Assembly: GCA_022545745.1 (NCBI GenBank)
Contig: JACZQL010000129.1
Coordinates: forward strand, 1 to 5,590
From: Deltaproteobacteria bacterium
GTDB lineage: Bacteria; Desulfobacterota_B; Binatia; UBA9968
Direction: 5' to 3'
DNA: 5,590 nt
The stretch's first letter is position 1. Each line of letters begins with the position of its first letter. Under the pieces are notes generated by a model that ran no database searches, was not told where the DNA came from, and saw nothing but the letters and a program-made list of their open reading frames with translations. The position numbers and the translations under genes were made by a program. Positions 1-5,485 of this stretch are shown here, piece after piece.

Positions 1-45
1 TGACAAGGGCACAGCGACAACGGACACATTTTGCTTTAGTTTTAG

Positions 46-129
46 CACTCCTTATCACTTGGTGTTTTTGCGCCTTGGGCCTCCTTTGGGAGTCAGACCC
101 TTTCCAATATCGATGAGCGGCTGGATGAT
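46..129 (+). other. Coding-like sequence in frame upstream of the only usable amidohydrolase start
   Basis: The amidohydrolase frame stays open from just after two in-frame TAG codons (37-39 and 43-45) up to the TTG at 130, but contains no ATG, GTG or earlier TTG. Its translation near 91-129 reads like GSQTLSNIDERLDDL. This matches the helix that normally precedes the GIDVQ-FPS segment in amidohydrolase_2 proteins, as recalled from the family. The protein homology therefore starts before the callable start codon, and whatever encoded the first strand has been lost or lies in another frame. Frames 2 and 3 are both open across 1-100, so a frameshift in this stretch is possible, but no recognisable family N-terminus could be picked out in either. 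Confidence 0.55.
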
Positions 130-948
130 TTGGACAAGGAGGGCATTGACGTCCAGTTTCTCTTTCCAAGTTTTCTTCTGCACGTTAACTCCTGGAATGA
201 TGGTGTGTTGGGAAACGGTGTCTGTCACGCTTACAACACGTGGCTCGGCAAGGTCTGTGGGGCAGCGCCCGATCGGTTGAAAGGTGTGGGGCTAGTATGC
301 CTTCAGGATCCCGTGGGAGCGGCACGAGAGGTGTCACATTTAAAGGAGATGGGTCTGAATGCGGTCATGATTAATGGCACAGTGGGAGAAAAGCGCCTGG
401 ACCATCCCGACCATGATGCCTTCTTTGCACAAGCGGATCGATTACGGGTTCCCGTTGCAGTTCACTTTAGCCTTGAATTTCCAGGAGTTACGGATCTCTT
501 CCCCCATTTTTTTCCCACCCGCGTCCTAGCAGGAGTTTTTCCCATTATGGCTGGTTTGACCAGTGTCCTCTGTACCGGCCTGCTGGACCGCTACCCAAAT
601 CTGCGCTTTGCCTTTCTCGAGGGGGGGTGTAACTGGGTGGCCTCCTACACGGAACGCATGGATAACCATTTTGAAAATCCCCGCTACAACGCGCGTCAGT
701 TGATCTCCCGCCCTCCAAGTGAGTATCTTCGCTCGGGGAGGATCTTTTTTGGCTGTGAGGGCGACGAATCGTACCTCGGTCGTGTGGTCAGTGAAATAGG
801 CGAGGATCTACTCATGTTTTCCTCAGACTATCCCCATGCCGACCGCACTGAGGGAACGGCGCGCCTATTAAGTGGACGAAGCGACCTTTCAATCTCGGCG
901 AAGAAAAAGATCCTCGAAGAGAATGCCCAACGGTTTTACGGACTCTAA
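130..948 (+). CDS. Amidohydrolase family protein (amidohydrolase_2/ACMSD-like), 5' end disrupted or incomplete
   Basis: This is a TIM-barrel metal-dependent hydrolase or decarboxylase of the amidohydrolase_2 group, acting in the cytoplasm on an unknown, probably aromatic or carboxylated, substrate. Visible family features, counted from TTG-130, are GIDVQFLFPS (5-14), AYNTWLGKVCGAAPDRL (34-50), the strand PVAVHFS with likely metal ligand His112, FLEGG (162-166, Glu164), and the C-terminal FSSDYPHAD block with Asp233 as the conserved metal ligand or catalytic acid. The C-terminus (ENAQRFYGL) is typical and complete. At 272 residues it is shorter than the usual 320-400, because the N-terminal HxH- or DxH-bearing first strand is missing. 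Two TAG codons block the frame at 37-45, and TTG-130 has no convincing Shine-Dalgarno site. The gene may be a pseudogene, or its true N-terminus may lie upstream in another frame. It converges on the GST, with 24 bp between the two stops. Confidence 0.75.
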   Translation: MDKEGIDVQFLFPSFLLHVNSWNDGVLGNGVCHAYNTWLGKVCGAAPDRLKGVGLVCLQDPVGAAREVSHLKEMGLNAVMINGTVGEKRLDHPDHDAFFAQADRLRVPVAVHFSLEFPGVTDLFPHFFPTRVLAGVFPIMAGLTSVLCTGLLDRYPNLRFAFLEGGCNWVASYTERMDNHFENPRYNARQLISRPPSEYLRSGRIFFGCEGDESYLGRVVSEIGEDLLMFSSDYPHADRTEGTARLLSGRSDLSISAKKKILEENAQRFYGL

Positions 949-972
949 CCCTTGACAGCCAGCGGCGGCGGC

Positions 973-1533
973 TCAGGGGGCGGCGCGCAGGGCAGGGCGT
1001 GCCAGGAGACGATCCATCCATGCCTTTACATGGGGTGTGCTGTCGTCGATGGAATACCCGTAGCTTGGCTGCCGCACAAAAAATGGGATGTAGGTAAGGT
1101 CTGCCAGGGAGTAGCTGCCAACGAGATATTCCCGGTCAGTCATCTCCCGGTCCAGGGTGAGGAGGTGTTTCTTGAGATCTTCTTTCGCCTTTTCCGGTTC
1201 GTGCCCATGTCGAAAGTTGCCGGCCGCTTGCTGGAGTCGGGTATTGCAGAAGTCAATCCAGATCCTCATCCGAGCCTTTTGGCCTAGGTCCTTCGGTACC
1301 AAAGGGACCTGTGGAAACTTTTCGTCGAGGTATTCGTTGATGATGGCAGATTCGTAAACGGTCACATCGCCATCCATGAGCACAGGGACCTTGCCGTATG
1401 GGTTTTGTTCCCAGAGGTCCTTTGGCTTATTTTTCAGGTCCACCTCAATAAGTTCATAGGGAATATTTTTTTCTGCCAGGACAATCCTAGTCCTGTGAGC
1501 GTAAGGTCAACTGCTAGAGGAATAGAGTTTCAT
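973..1533 (-). CDS. Glutathione S-transferase/SspA-like protein, probable selenoprotein with Sec at residue 9 (in-frame TGA)
   Basis: Read from ATG-1533, the 186-residue product starts MKLYSSSS, then TGA, then PYAHRTRIVLAEK. Relatives have Cys at the TGA position (the CPYAHR/CPFAHR motif that starts the first thioredoxin-fold helix), so UGA replaces exactly the catalytic residue. Downstream the GST fold is intact: NPYGKVPVL with the cis-proline Pro50, Glu61-Ser62 for the gamma-glutamyl group of glutathione, an all-helical C-terminal domain, and the SLAD capping box (142-145). Start choice: a GAGGTG Shine-Dalgarno lies 7 nt before ATG-1533, and homology runs unbroken through the TGA. The gene ends with a second TGA (973-975) after LLARPALRAAP, a usual family terminus, which I take as the real stop. 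A conventional call would begin at GTG-1443 and lose the active site. The inferred role is glutathione- or thiol-dependent conjugation, peroxide reduction or dehalogenation. The main alternatives are a nonsense mutation or a sequence error. Confidence 0.85.
1477..1509 (-). promoter_or_regulatory. Putative bacterial SECIS element with its UGA (Sec) codon
   Basis: The TGA is at 1509-1507. Starting 12 nt after it on the minus strand is a perfect 6-bp stem, CAGGAC paired with GTCCTG (1495-1490 with 1482-1477), closing a 7-nt loop TAGGATT (1489-1483). Two more pairs (GC with GC) can form below it across a 3-nt bulge. A bacterial SECIS is a hairpin inside the coding sequence whose apical loop lies about 16-37 nt after UGA and carries a critical G. 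Here the loop begins 18 nt after UGA and holds GG at +20/+21. In E. coli fdhF, as I recall it, the loop GG is at +19/+20. The loop lacks the canonical GU and the bulged U is not obvious, but SECIS sequences vary between lineages. It would recruit SelB with Sec-tRNA. Confidence 0.6.
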
Positions 1534-1540
1534 GGGAAAT

Positions 1541-1546
1541 CACCTC
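1541..1546 (-). promoter_or_regulatory. Ribosome binding site of the GST, deciding the start at 1533
   Basis: GAGGTG on the minus strand lies 7 nt before ATG-1533, ideal spacing for a Shine-Dalgarno. No comparable site precedes the later in-frame GTG at 1443. This favours translation starting upstream of the in-frame TGA, so the ribosome must meet that codon. Confidence 0.7.
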
Positions 1547-1561
1547 ATCATTTTTTCTTAC

Positions 1562-1590
1562 CTTCTATCACTGTAAGATGACGATGGCAA
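1562..1590 (-). promoter_or_regulatory. Candidate sigma70-type promoter for the GST
   Basis: On the minus strand, TTGCCA (1590-1585) and TAGAAG (1567-1562) are separated by 17 bp, each matching 4 of 6 consensus positions. The implied transcript would start near 1555 and include the Shine-Dalgarno at 1546-1541. This is a weak match with no independent support. Confidence 0.3.
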
Positions 1591-1619
1591 TGCCGCACCT
1601 GTTTTCTTGTCGTTTTTGC

Positions 1620-1648
1620 TTGACCCCCAATGACTCAGCCGATATCAT
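1620..1648 (+). promoter_or_regulatory. Sigma70-type promoter for the lytic transglycosylase gene
   Basis: TTGACC (1620-1625) and TATCAT (1643-1648) are separated by 17 bp, each differing from consensus at one base. The -35 hexamer sits within GCTTGAC, as do the candidate -35 regions before the sirohaem reductase. The start site would fall near 1655, giving a leader of about 30 nt to ATG-1685. Confidence 0.7.
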
Positions 1649-1684
1649 ATGGCAATAATTTATTCACTAGGTTAGACAGAGATC

Positions 1685-2887
1685 ATGGTTCTTTCCAAGC
1701 GGCTTTCCATTATTCTTTTATTTATTGTTGTTTCTTTGGGTCCCTTCCGTGCAGGTGGCGAGGAGAAGGATCCGGCGGTAAATCCTTTCCCCATTCCCGC
1801 CGGCCTTGAGCCTTCGGTGGAGTTCTGGAAGAAGATTTTTACGGAATATAGTAGCAGAGAGATCGTTTTTTACGACTCGAAGGACGCATCAAAAATATAC
1901 AAAGTCATGCGGATCGGTAAAAGACGACGTATCCGTAGCCTCATGCGGCGCGAACGCATGAAAATTGTGCGTCAGCATGGTCTCAAGTCGAGAAGTAGGG
2001 TGTGGGCGCAGCGGGGGGCGAAGGAGAACTTTGTTTTGGGAATGGAGCGCTCTGAGCGTTATATGGAGCAGTTTCAGGCAATTTTTCGGGAGCGAGACCT
2101 CCCTGTGGAGCTTGCCTATCTACCCCTGATCGAATCGTCCTTTCAGGTGGATGCACGCTCACGTGCGGGTGCGGTGGGCATGTGGCAGTTTATGCGCAGG
2201 ACAGGACGACGGTATCTCCGCATCACATCGATGGTGGACGAAAGGAAAGATCCGCTGGAATCCACTCGTGCCGCCGCCAGTCTATTGGCGGAAAACTACG
2301 ACATCTTCGGCAACTGGCCCTTGGCAATTACCGCCTATAATCATGGCCAGAACGGTATACGCCGGGCAGTCTCCAAAGTGGGCTCCGACAATCTCATGGA
2401 AATAATCCGTAAATATAAGAGCCGCCGTTTCGGGGTGTCGTCGAAGAATTTTTACGCAGAATTCGTGGCCGCAGTCGAGGTTGCAAAAAGGGATGAAGAG
2501 TATTTACCTGATCTCGAGTACTATACCCCTTTTGAAATAGCGGAGTTGAAGCTAGATCAGCCCATTTCTGTCTCCTATCTGCTTCGGTTTGCGGGTGTTT
2601 CGCGCCAGCAGTTCCTTGCCTGGAATCCAGCCTTGAGCCGAAGGATCAAGATCATCCCAAAGTGGTATCGCGTAAAAGTGCCTGCAGAGCAGTTGGAAGT
2701 GTTTGCCCAAGCCTATAAAAAGGCGGTCGCTGGACCCTGGGTACGACACCACGTTGCACGGGGAGAGACCCTCTCTCATATCGCCAAGGCCTATCGAATC
2801 CCCATCGGTGAGATTCAGAGCCTCAACGGGCTATCAAACATCCATTTCATTACCATCGGTCAGCAGCTCAAAATTCCCAGGCGCTGA
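1685..2887 (+). CDS. MltD-like membrane-bound/secreted lytic murein transglycosylase with LysM domain
   Basis: The enzyme cleaves the MurNAc-GlcNAc glycosidic bond of peptidoglycan with formation of 1,6-anhydroMurNAc, in the periplasm. The 400-residue protein opens with a signal peptide: MVLSKR, then a hydrophobic core (about 8-19), with cleavage plausible near the Ala-Gly-Gly at 23-25 (the cell envelope would be its site of action). The SLT/GH23 domain covers about 125-245: LPLIESSF with catalytic Glu150, GAVGMWQFM (162-170), and AYNHG (217-221). A basic patch at 78-110 precedes it. Residues 287-333 look like a degenerate LysM-type repeat (ISVSYLLRFAGVS ... LAWNP). A clear LysM runs from about 353 to 398 (HHVARGETLSHIAKAY ... 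IGQQLKIP) and should bind glycan strands. No lipobox cysteine is seen near the cleavage site, so lipidation is unlikely. Length and domain order fit MltD (about 450 residues). The Shine-Dalgarno is weak (purine-rich AGACAGAG shortly before the ATG). It is divergent from the GST and probably monocistronic. Confidence 0.93.
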   Translation: MVLSKRLSIILLFIVVSLGPFRAGGEEKDPAVNPFPIPAGLEPSVEFWKKIFTEYSSREIVFYDSKDASKIYKVMRIGKRRRIRSLMRRERMKIVRQHGLKSRSRVWAQRGAKENFVLGMERSERYMEQFQAIFRERDLPVELAYLPLIESSFQVDARSRAGAVGMWQFMRRTGRRYLRITSMVDERKDPLESTRAAASLLAENYDIFGNWPLAITAYNHGQNGIRRAVSKVGSDNLMEIIRKYKSRRFGVSSKNFYAEFVAAVEVAKRDEEYLPDLEYYTPFEIAELKLDQPISVSYLLRFAGVSRQQFLAWNPALSRRIKIIPKWYRVKVPAEQLEVFAQAYKKAVAGPWVRHHVARGETLSHIAKAYRIPIGEIQSLNGLSNIHFITIGQQLKIPRR

Positions 2888-2966
2888 CCATCTTACGCAT
2901 TTATCTAAGATTCTGCTAATTTCCCGGACCGCCCGGTCTCTTTGCGCTAATTTTTCCACCGAAAGC

Positions 2967-2995
2967 TTGACTTTATAGGTCATATTTACTACAAA
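2967..2995 (+). promoter_or_regulatory. Candidate distal promoter for the sirohaem reductase
   Basis: TTGACT (2967-2972) and TACAAA (2990-2995) are 17 bp apart, matching 5 and 4 of 6 consensus bases. The -35 lies in the first copy of GCTTGACTTTAT. If used, the mRNA would have a leader of nearly 200 nt. Confidence 0.45.
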
Positions 2996-3028
2996 ATAAC
3001 GACTTAGATAATTAAGAAAGTTGGTTAA

Positions 3029-3079
3029 TAGGCCTAAATAGGCAGACGGCATAGAATAGTTTCCTCTGGGCCTAAATAT
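3029..3079 (+). repeat. Direct repeat GGCCTAAATA, two copies 39 bp apart
   Basis: The 10-mer occurs at 3031-3040 and 3070-3079. The first copy is part of the palindrome TAGGCCTA (3029-3036). Paired short repeats between two candidate promoters resemble regulator half-sites, but I cannot name the protein. Confidence 0.4.
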
Positions 3080-3083
3080 TATT

Positions 3084-3125
3084 CACCGGTGAGGCTTGAC
3101 TTTATCTACTGGAACGACTAAAGGA
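3084..3125 (+). promoter_or_regulatory. Palindrome plus second GCTTGACTTTAT: possible operator/proximal promoter
   Basis: The perfect 10-bp palindrome TCACCGGTGA (3084-3093) lies one base before the second GCTTGACTTTAT (3095-3106). The TTGACT (3097-3102) has only a poor -10 partner, TAAAGG (3120-3125), at 17 bp. A weak -10 with a symmetric element abutting the -35 is what an activator-dependent promoter would look like. The regulator is unknown. Confidence 0.35.
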
Positions 3126-3172
3126 TCGTGTTGATTTTTAACTTTTTTGATTGTAATAATAAGTAATTAAAA

Positions 3173-3188
3173 CCTCCCCTTTGAGGAG
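3173..3188 (+). promoter_or_regulatory. Strong Shine-Dalgarno of the reductase, able to pair with a CCTCC just upstream
   Basis: GAGGAG (3183-3188) lies 8 nt before ATG-3197 and fixes the start. Directly before it, ACCTCCCC can pair with it: CCTC (3173-3176) with GAGG (3183-3186) across a 6-nt loop, or CTCC (3174-3177) with GGAG (3185-3188). Such a short hairpin could reduce translation, but its stability is modest. Confidence 0.6.
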
Positions 3189-3196
3189 AAACTCTT

Positions 3197-5470
3197 ATGA
3201 GTAATACCCCGACTTGGAAAGAAAAGCTTACTCCTAGCATGCCCCCTGAACTTGCCCGAGAGATCGACATCTTTGAGACCCAAATTGAGCTTCGCAAGCA
3301 GGGGAAGATTGAGGAGAAGGTCTTTGCTGACACACGGCTGCGGCGCGGTGTCTATGGCCAGCGCTACGATAACGGACAAAGGCATGATGGGATACGGGCA
3401 CAAAAACTCAAGTTACCCTCCGGGGATCTCACCAAGGGTCCTGAAACGATGTGGGATGCCCCCGGGATGGTTAGGATCAAGATCCCATTTGGCGGACTCA
3501 ATCCCGAGCAAATGGAGGTATTGGCTGATCTGTCAGAGGAATACTCTGACGGGGTTTCTCATGTCACTACGCGCCAAGACATTCAATATCACTTTGTCCA
3601 TATAGATGACACGCCCAGTTTGATGCGTCGGCTTGCCGCTGTGGGGATCACCACAAGGGAGGCCTGCGGCAACGCTGTGCGTAATGTGACGGCCTGCCCC
3701 ATCGCCGGGGTTTGTAAGGGTGAGGTCTTTGATGTGACTCCCTACGCAATAGCCTGCGCTAAGTTCTTATTGGGCCATCCCGATACCCAGGACTTCGGAA
3801 GAAAATTCAAGATTGCCTTTTCGGGGTGCAAAGAGGAGGCCTGCGGACTAACCAGCATGCACGACATGGGGGCCATCGCAAAGAAGAAAGTTGTCAACGG
3901 GGCAGAGCGACGGGGTTTTGAATTCTACGTGGGCGGCGGTCTTGGTGCGGTCCCCCATCAGGCGAAGCTGTTTGACGAATTCCTCCCGGAGGAAGAGCTC
4001 CTACCCATGGCACAGGCCATGGTGCGAGTCTTTGCTCGAATGGGGGAAAAGCGCAATCGAGCGCGTGCGCGGATCAAGTTTCTCGTTGCAAAGCTGGGAA
4101 TCGAGGAGTTCCGCAAGATCGTTCTGGAGGAGCGCAAAAAACTCACACCCGACCCGCGCTGGACCGAGTATCTTTCGACAGTTAATGAGCCGACGGAGGT
4201 ACCGCTCAAAAAAGGCGTTAGCTTGAATGGCTCCGAGGTGCCGGAAGGGTTCAAGGCCTGGAATGCCACCAACGTCTACCACCAGAGACAGGCCGGCTAC
4301 GTTGTGGCGGGTGTCACCTTACCCATGGGTGATATCACTGCGGATCAGTTTCGGGGACTGGCCGCCCTCGCGCGCCGTTTCGTCAAGGATAGTATACGGA
4401 CGACGGTGGAACAGAATATTCTCTTTCGATGGGTGAGCGAATCCGACCTACCGGAGTTTTTCCAAGCCCTTTCCGCGATAGGTCTAGGGGAGCCTGACGC
4501 CGGTACCATTGTGGATGTTACCGCCTGTCCCGGGACAGACACCTGTAAGTTGGGGATTGCCTCATCGCGGGGACTTGCCAAAGAGTTGCGCACTCGACTG
4601 GGCGAAAAGAGCCTTCAGTTGGACGAGGCGGTCAAGGACCTTCGGATCAAGGTGAGCGGTTGCTTCAACGGCTGCGGCCAGCACCATGTGGCCGACCTGG
4701 GGTTTTACGGCATCAGTAGAAACATCGGCAGCTATACCGTGCCCCACTTCCAGGTCATGTTGGGAGGGAAATGGAAGGAAAACGCCGGGGCCTACGGACT
4801 GGCGGTGGGGGCTGTGCCCTCCAAGCGTATACCGGACGTGGTCGCGCGGGTGACCGATCGCTACGTTCAGGACCGACTCAGGGGAGAGAGCTTTCAAGAT
4901 TTCATCGGGAGGATTGGTAAGAAAGAAATTAAGGGACTGCTCGAGGATCTTACGGCGGTACCTTCCCATGACTTGGATTCCTCTTATTATAGCGACTGGG
5001 GTGACCCGCGCGAATTCACCCTCACAGACATGGGAGTTGGAGAATGCGCAGGAGAGGTTATCTCCCAGACACAGTTTGCCCTGGCGGGGAGCGAGCGGGA
5101 ACTATTCGAATCCCAGATCTTCTTTGATAACGAGGATTTCAAAAAGGCAGTTCAGACGGCCTATCTCTCCATGGTCCACGCCGCTCAGGGGCTCGTCAAG
5201 ATTCAAAACGCCGACATCTCAGATGATCAAGAGACGATATTGGCTGAGTTCCGCCAGCGCTTTTGTGACACGCAAGTGTTTTACGACAAGTATGCGGGGA
5301 GTAAATTTGCAGATTTTCTGTTTATTGCAAAGGAATCCCTTCACGGGAATGGCGGGAACGGGCACACCACAAGGGATCTCGCCCGCCAGCGAATAGAAGA
5401 GGCCCAGCTTTTCATCGACGCGGCACACAGTTGCTTTGGCCGGCTCCAAGGGGGCAGGGCGACCCCCTGA
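3197..5470 (+). CDS. Nitrite/sulfite reductase (sirohaem-[4Fe-4S], ferredoxin-type) with C-terminal helical domain
   Basis: The enzyme catalyses six-electron reduction of sulfite to sulfide or nitrite to ammonia in the cytoplasm. The 757 residues form two pseudo-symmetric halves. The sirohaem-[4Fe-4S] cysteines are in half two: Cys444-x5-Cys450 (TACPGTDTC) and Cys489-x3-Cys493 (SGCFNGCG). Anion/sirohaem ligands are in half one: Arg126 (TTRQD), Arg162 (VRNV), Lys203 and Lys205 (RKFK). A Lys at the fourth position is typical of sulfite reductases, where plant nitrite reductases have Asn, so sulfite is favoured but not proven. Unusually for the classical enzymes, half one also has a cysteine set, Cys167-x5-Cys173 and Cys211-x4-Cys216. 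After about residue 615 comes a helical domain of about 140 residues (AGSERELFESQIFF ... QRIEEAQLFIDAAHSCF), which I recall in a subset of bacterial nitrite/sulfite reductases. It resembles HEPN-type bundles. There is no flavoprotein partner, so ferredoxin is the likely donor. The next gene starts 15 bp after the stop. Confidence 0.93.
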   Translation: MSNTPTWKEKLTPSMPPELAREIDIFETQIELRKQGKIEEKVFADTRLRRGVYGQRYDNGQRHDGIRAQKLKLPSGDLTKGPETMWDAPGMVRIKIPFGGLNPEQMEVLADLSEEYSDGVSHVTTRQDIQYHFVHIDDTPSLMRRLAAVGITTREACGNAVRNVTACPIAGVCKGEVFDVTPYAIACAKFLLGHPDTQDFGRKFKIAFSGCKEEACGLTSMHDMGAIAKKKVVNGAERRGFEFYVGGGLGAVPHQAKLFDEFLPEEELLPMAQAMVRVFARMGEKRNRARARIKFLVAKLGIEEFRKIVLEERKKLTPDPRWTEYLSTVNEPTEVPLKKGVSLNGSEVPEGFKAWNATNVYHQRQAGYVVAGVTLPMGDITADQFRGLAALARRFVKDSIRTTVEQNILFRWVSESDLPEFFQALSAIGLGEPDAGTIVDVTACPGTDTCKLGIASSRGLAKELRTRLGEKSLQLDEAVKDLRIKVSGCFNGCGQHHVADLGFYGISRNIGSYTVPHFQVMLGGKWKENAGAYGLAVGAVPSKRIPDVVARVTDRYVQDRLRGESFQDFIGRIGKKEIKGLLEDLTAVPSHDLDSSYYSDWGDPREFTLTDMGVGECAGEVISQTQFALAGSERELFESQIFFDNEDFKKAVQTAYLSMVHAAQGLVKIQNADISDDQETILAEFRQRFCDTQVFYDKYAGSKFADFLFIAKESLHGNGGNGHTTRDLARQRIEEAQLFIDAAHSCFGRLQGGRATP

Positions 5471-5485
5471 ATCGTTACGTCAAGC

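Larger units (their letters stand above)
2888..3196 (+). other. 309-bp AT-rich spacer/leader upstream of the sirohaem reductase
   Basis: No convincing gene lies here. The stretch holds two copies of GCTTGACTTTAT (2965-2976 and 3095-3106), two copies of GGCCTAAATA (3031-3040 and 3070-3079), the palindrome TCACCGGTGA (3084-3093), a small inverted repeat CTTA-GATAAT-TAAG (3003-3016), and a GC-rich hairpin GACC-GCCC-GGTC (2927-2938) that could weakly terminate the transglycosylase transcript. The layout suggests a regulated promoter region with a long leader rather than an RNA gene. I recognise no known riboswitch. Confidence 0.6.

Noticed and set aside
1..3. TGA at the window start in the amidohydrolase frame as another selenocysteine codon
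   Set aside because: Two TAG codons follow in the same frame at 37-45, and the sequence around the TGA does not look like this protein family.
957..973. AGCC...GGCT inverted repeat between the convergent stops as a bidirectional terminator
   Set aside because: The 4-bp stem has a 9-nt GC-rich loop and no flanking T-run on either strand.
952..1287. Plus-strand open frame of 111 residues opposite the GST
   Set aside because: It is antisense to a gene with clear family motifs, has low-complexity Gly-rich codons at its start and no recognisable domain.
1441..1443. GTG-1443 as the true start of the GST
   Set aside because: It would remove the first strand, first helix and the active-site residue, has no good Shine-Dalgarno, and ignores perfect family sequence upstream through the TGA.
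1507..1509. Reassigned genetic code (UGA as Trp or Gly) explaining the in-frame TGA
   Set aside because: Other genes in the window stop at TGA at sensible C-termini and use TGG for Trp, and the position is a conserved Cys rather than Trp or Gly.
2922..2940. GC-rich hairpin as a strong intrinsic terminator of the transglycosylase gene
   Set aside because: The stem is only about 4-5 bp and is followed by TCTCTTTG rather than a clean T-run, so it is at best a weak terminator.
2834..3052. Minus-strand 72-residue open frame over the end of the transglycosylase and the spacer
   Set aside because: It has no recognisable motif and covers the transglycosylase LysM end antisense together with an AT-rich spacer. 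It looks like a chance frame.
3958..4272. Several antisense open frames inside the sirohaem reductase
   Set aside because: They are shadows of a long gene with intact motifs on the plus strand and show no domain of their own.
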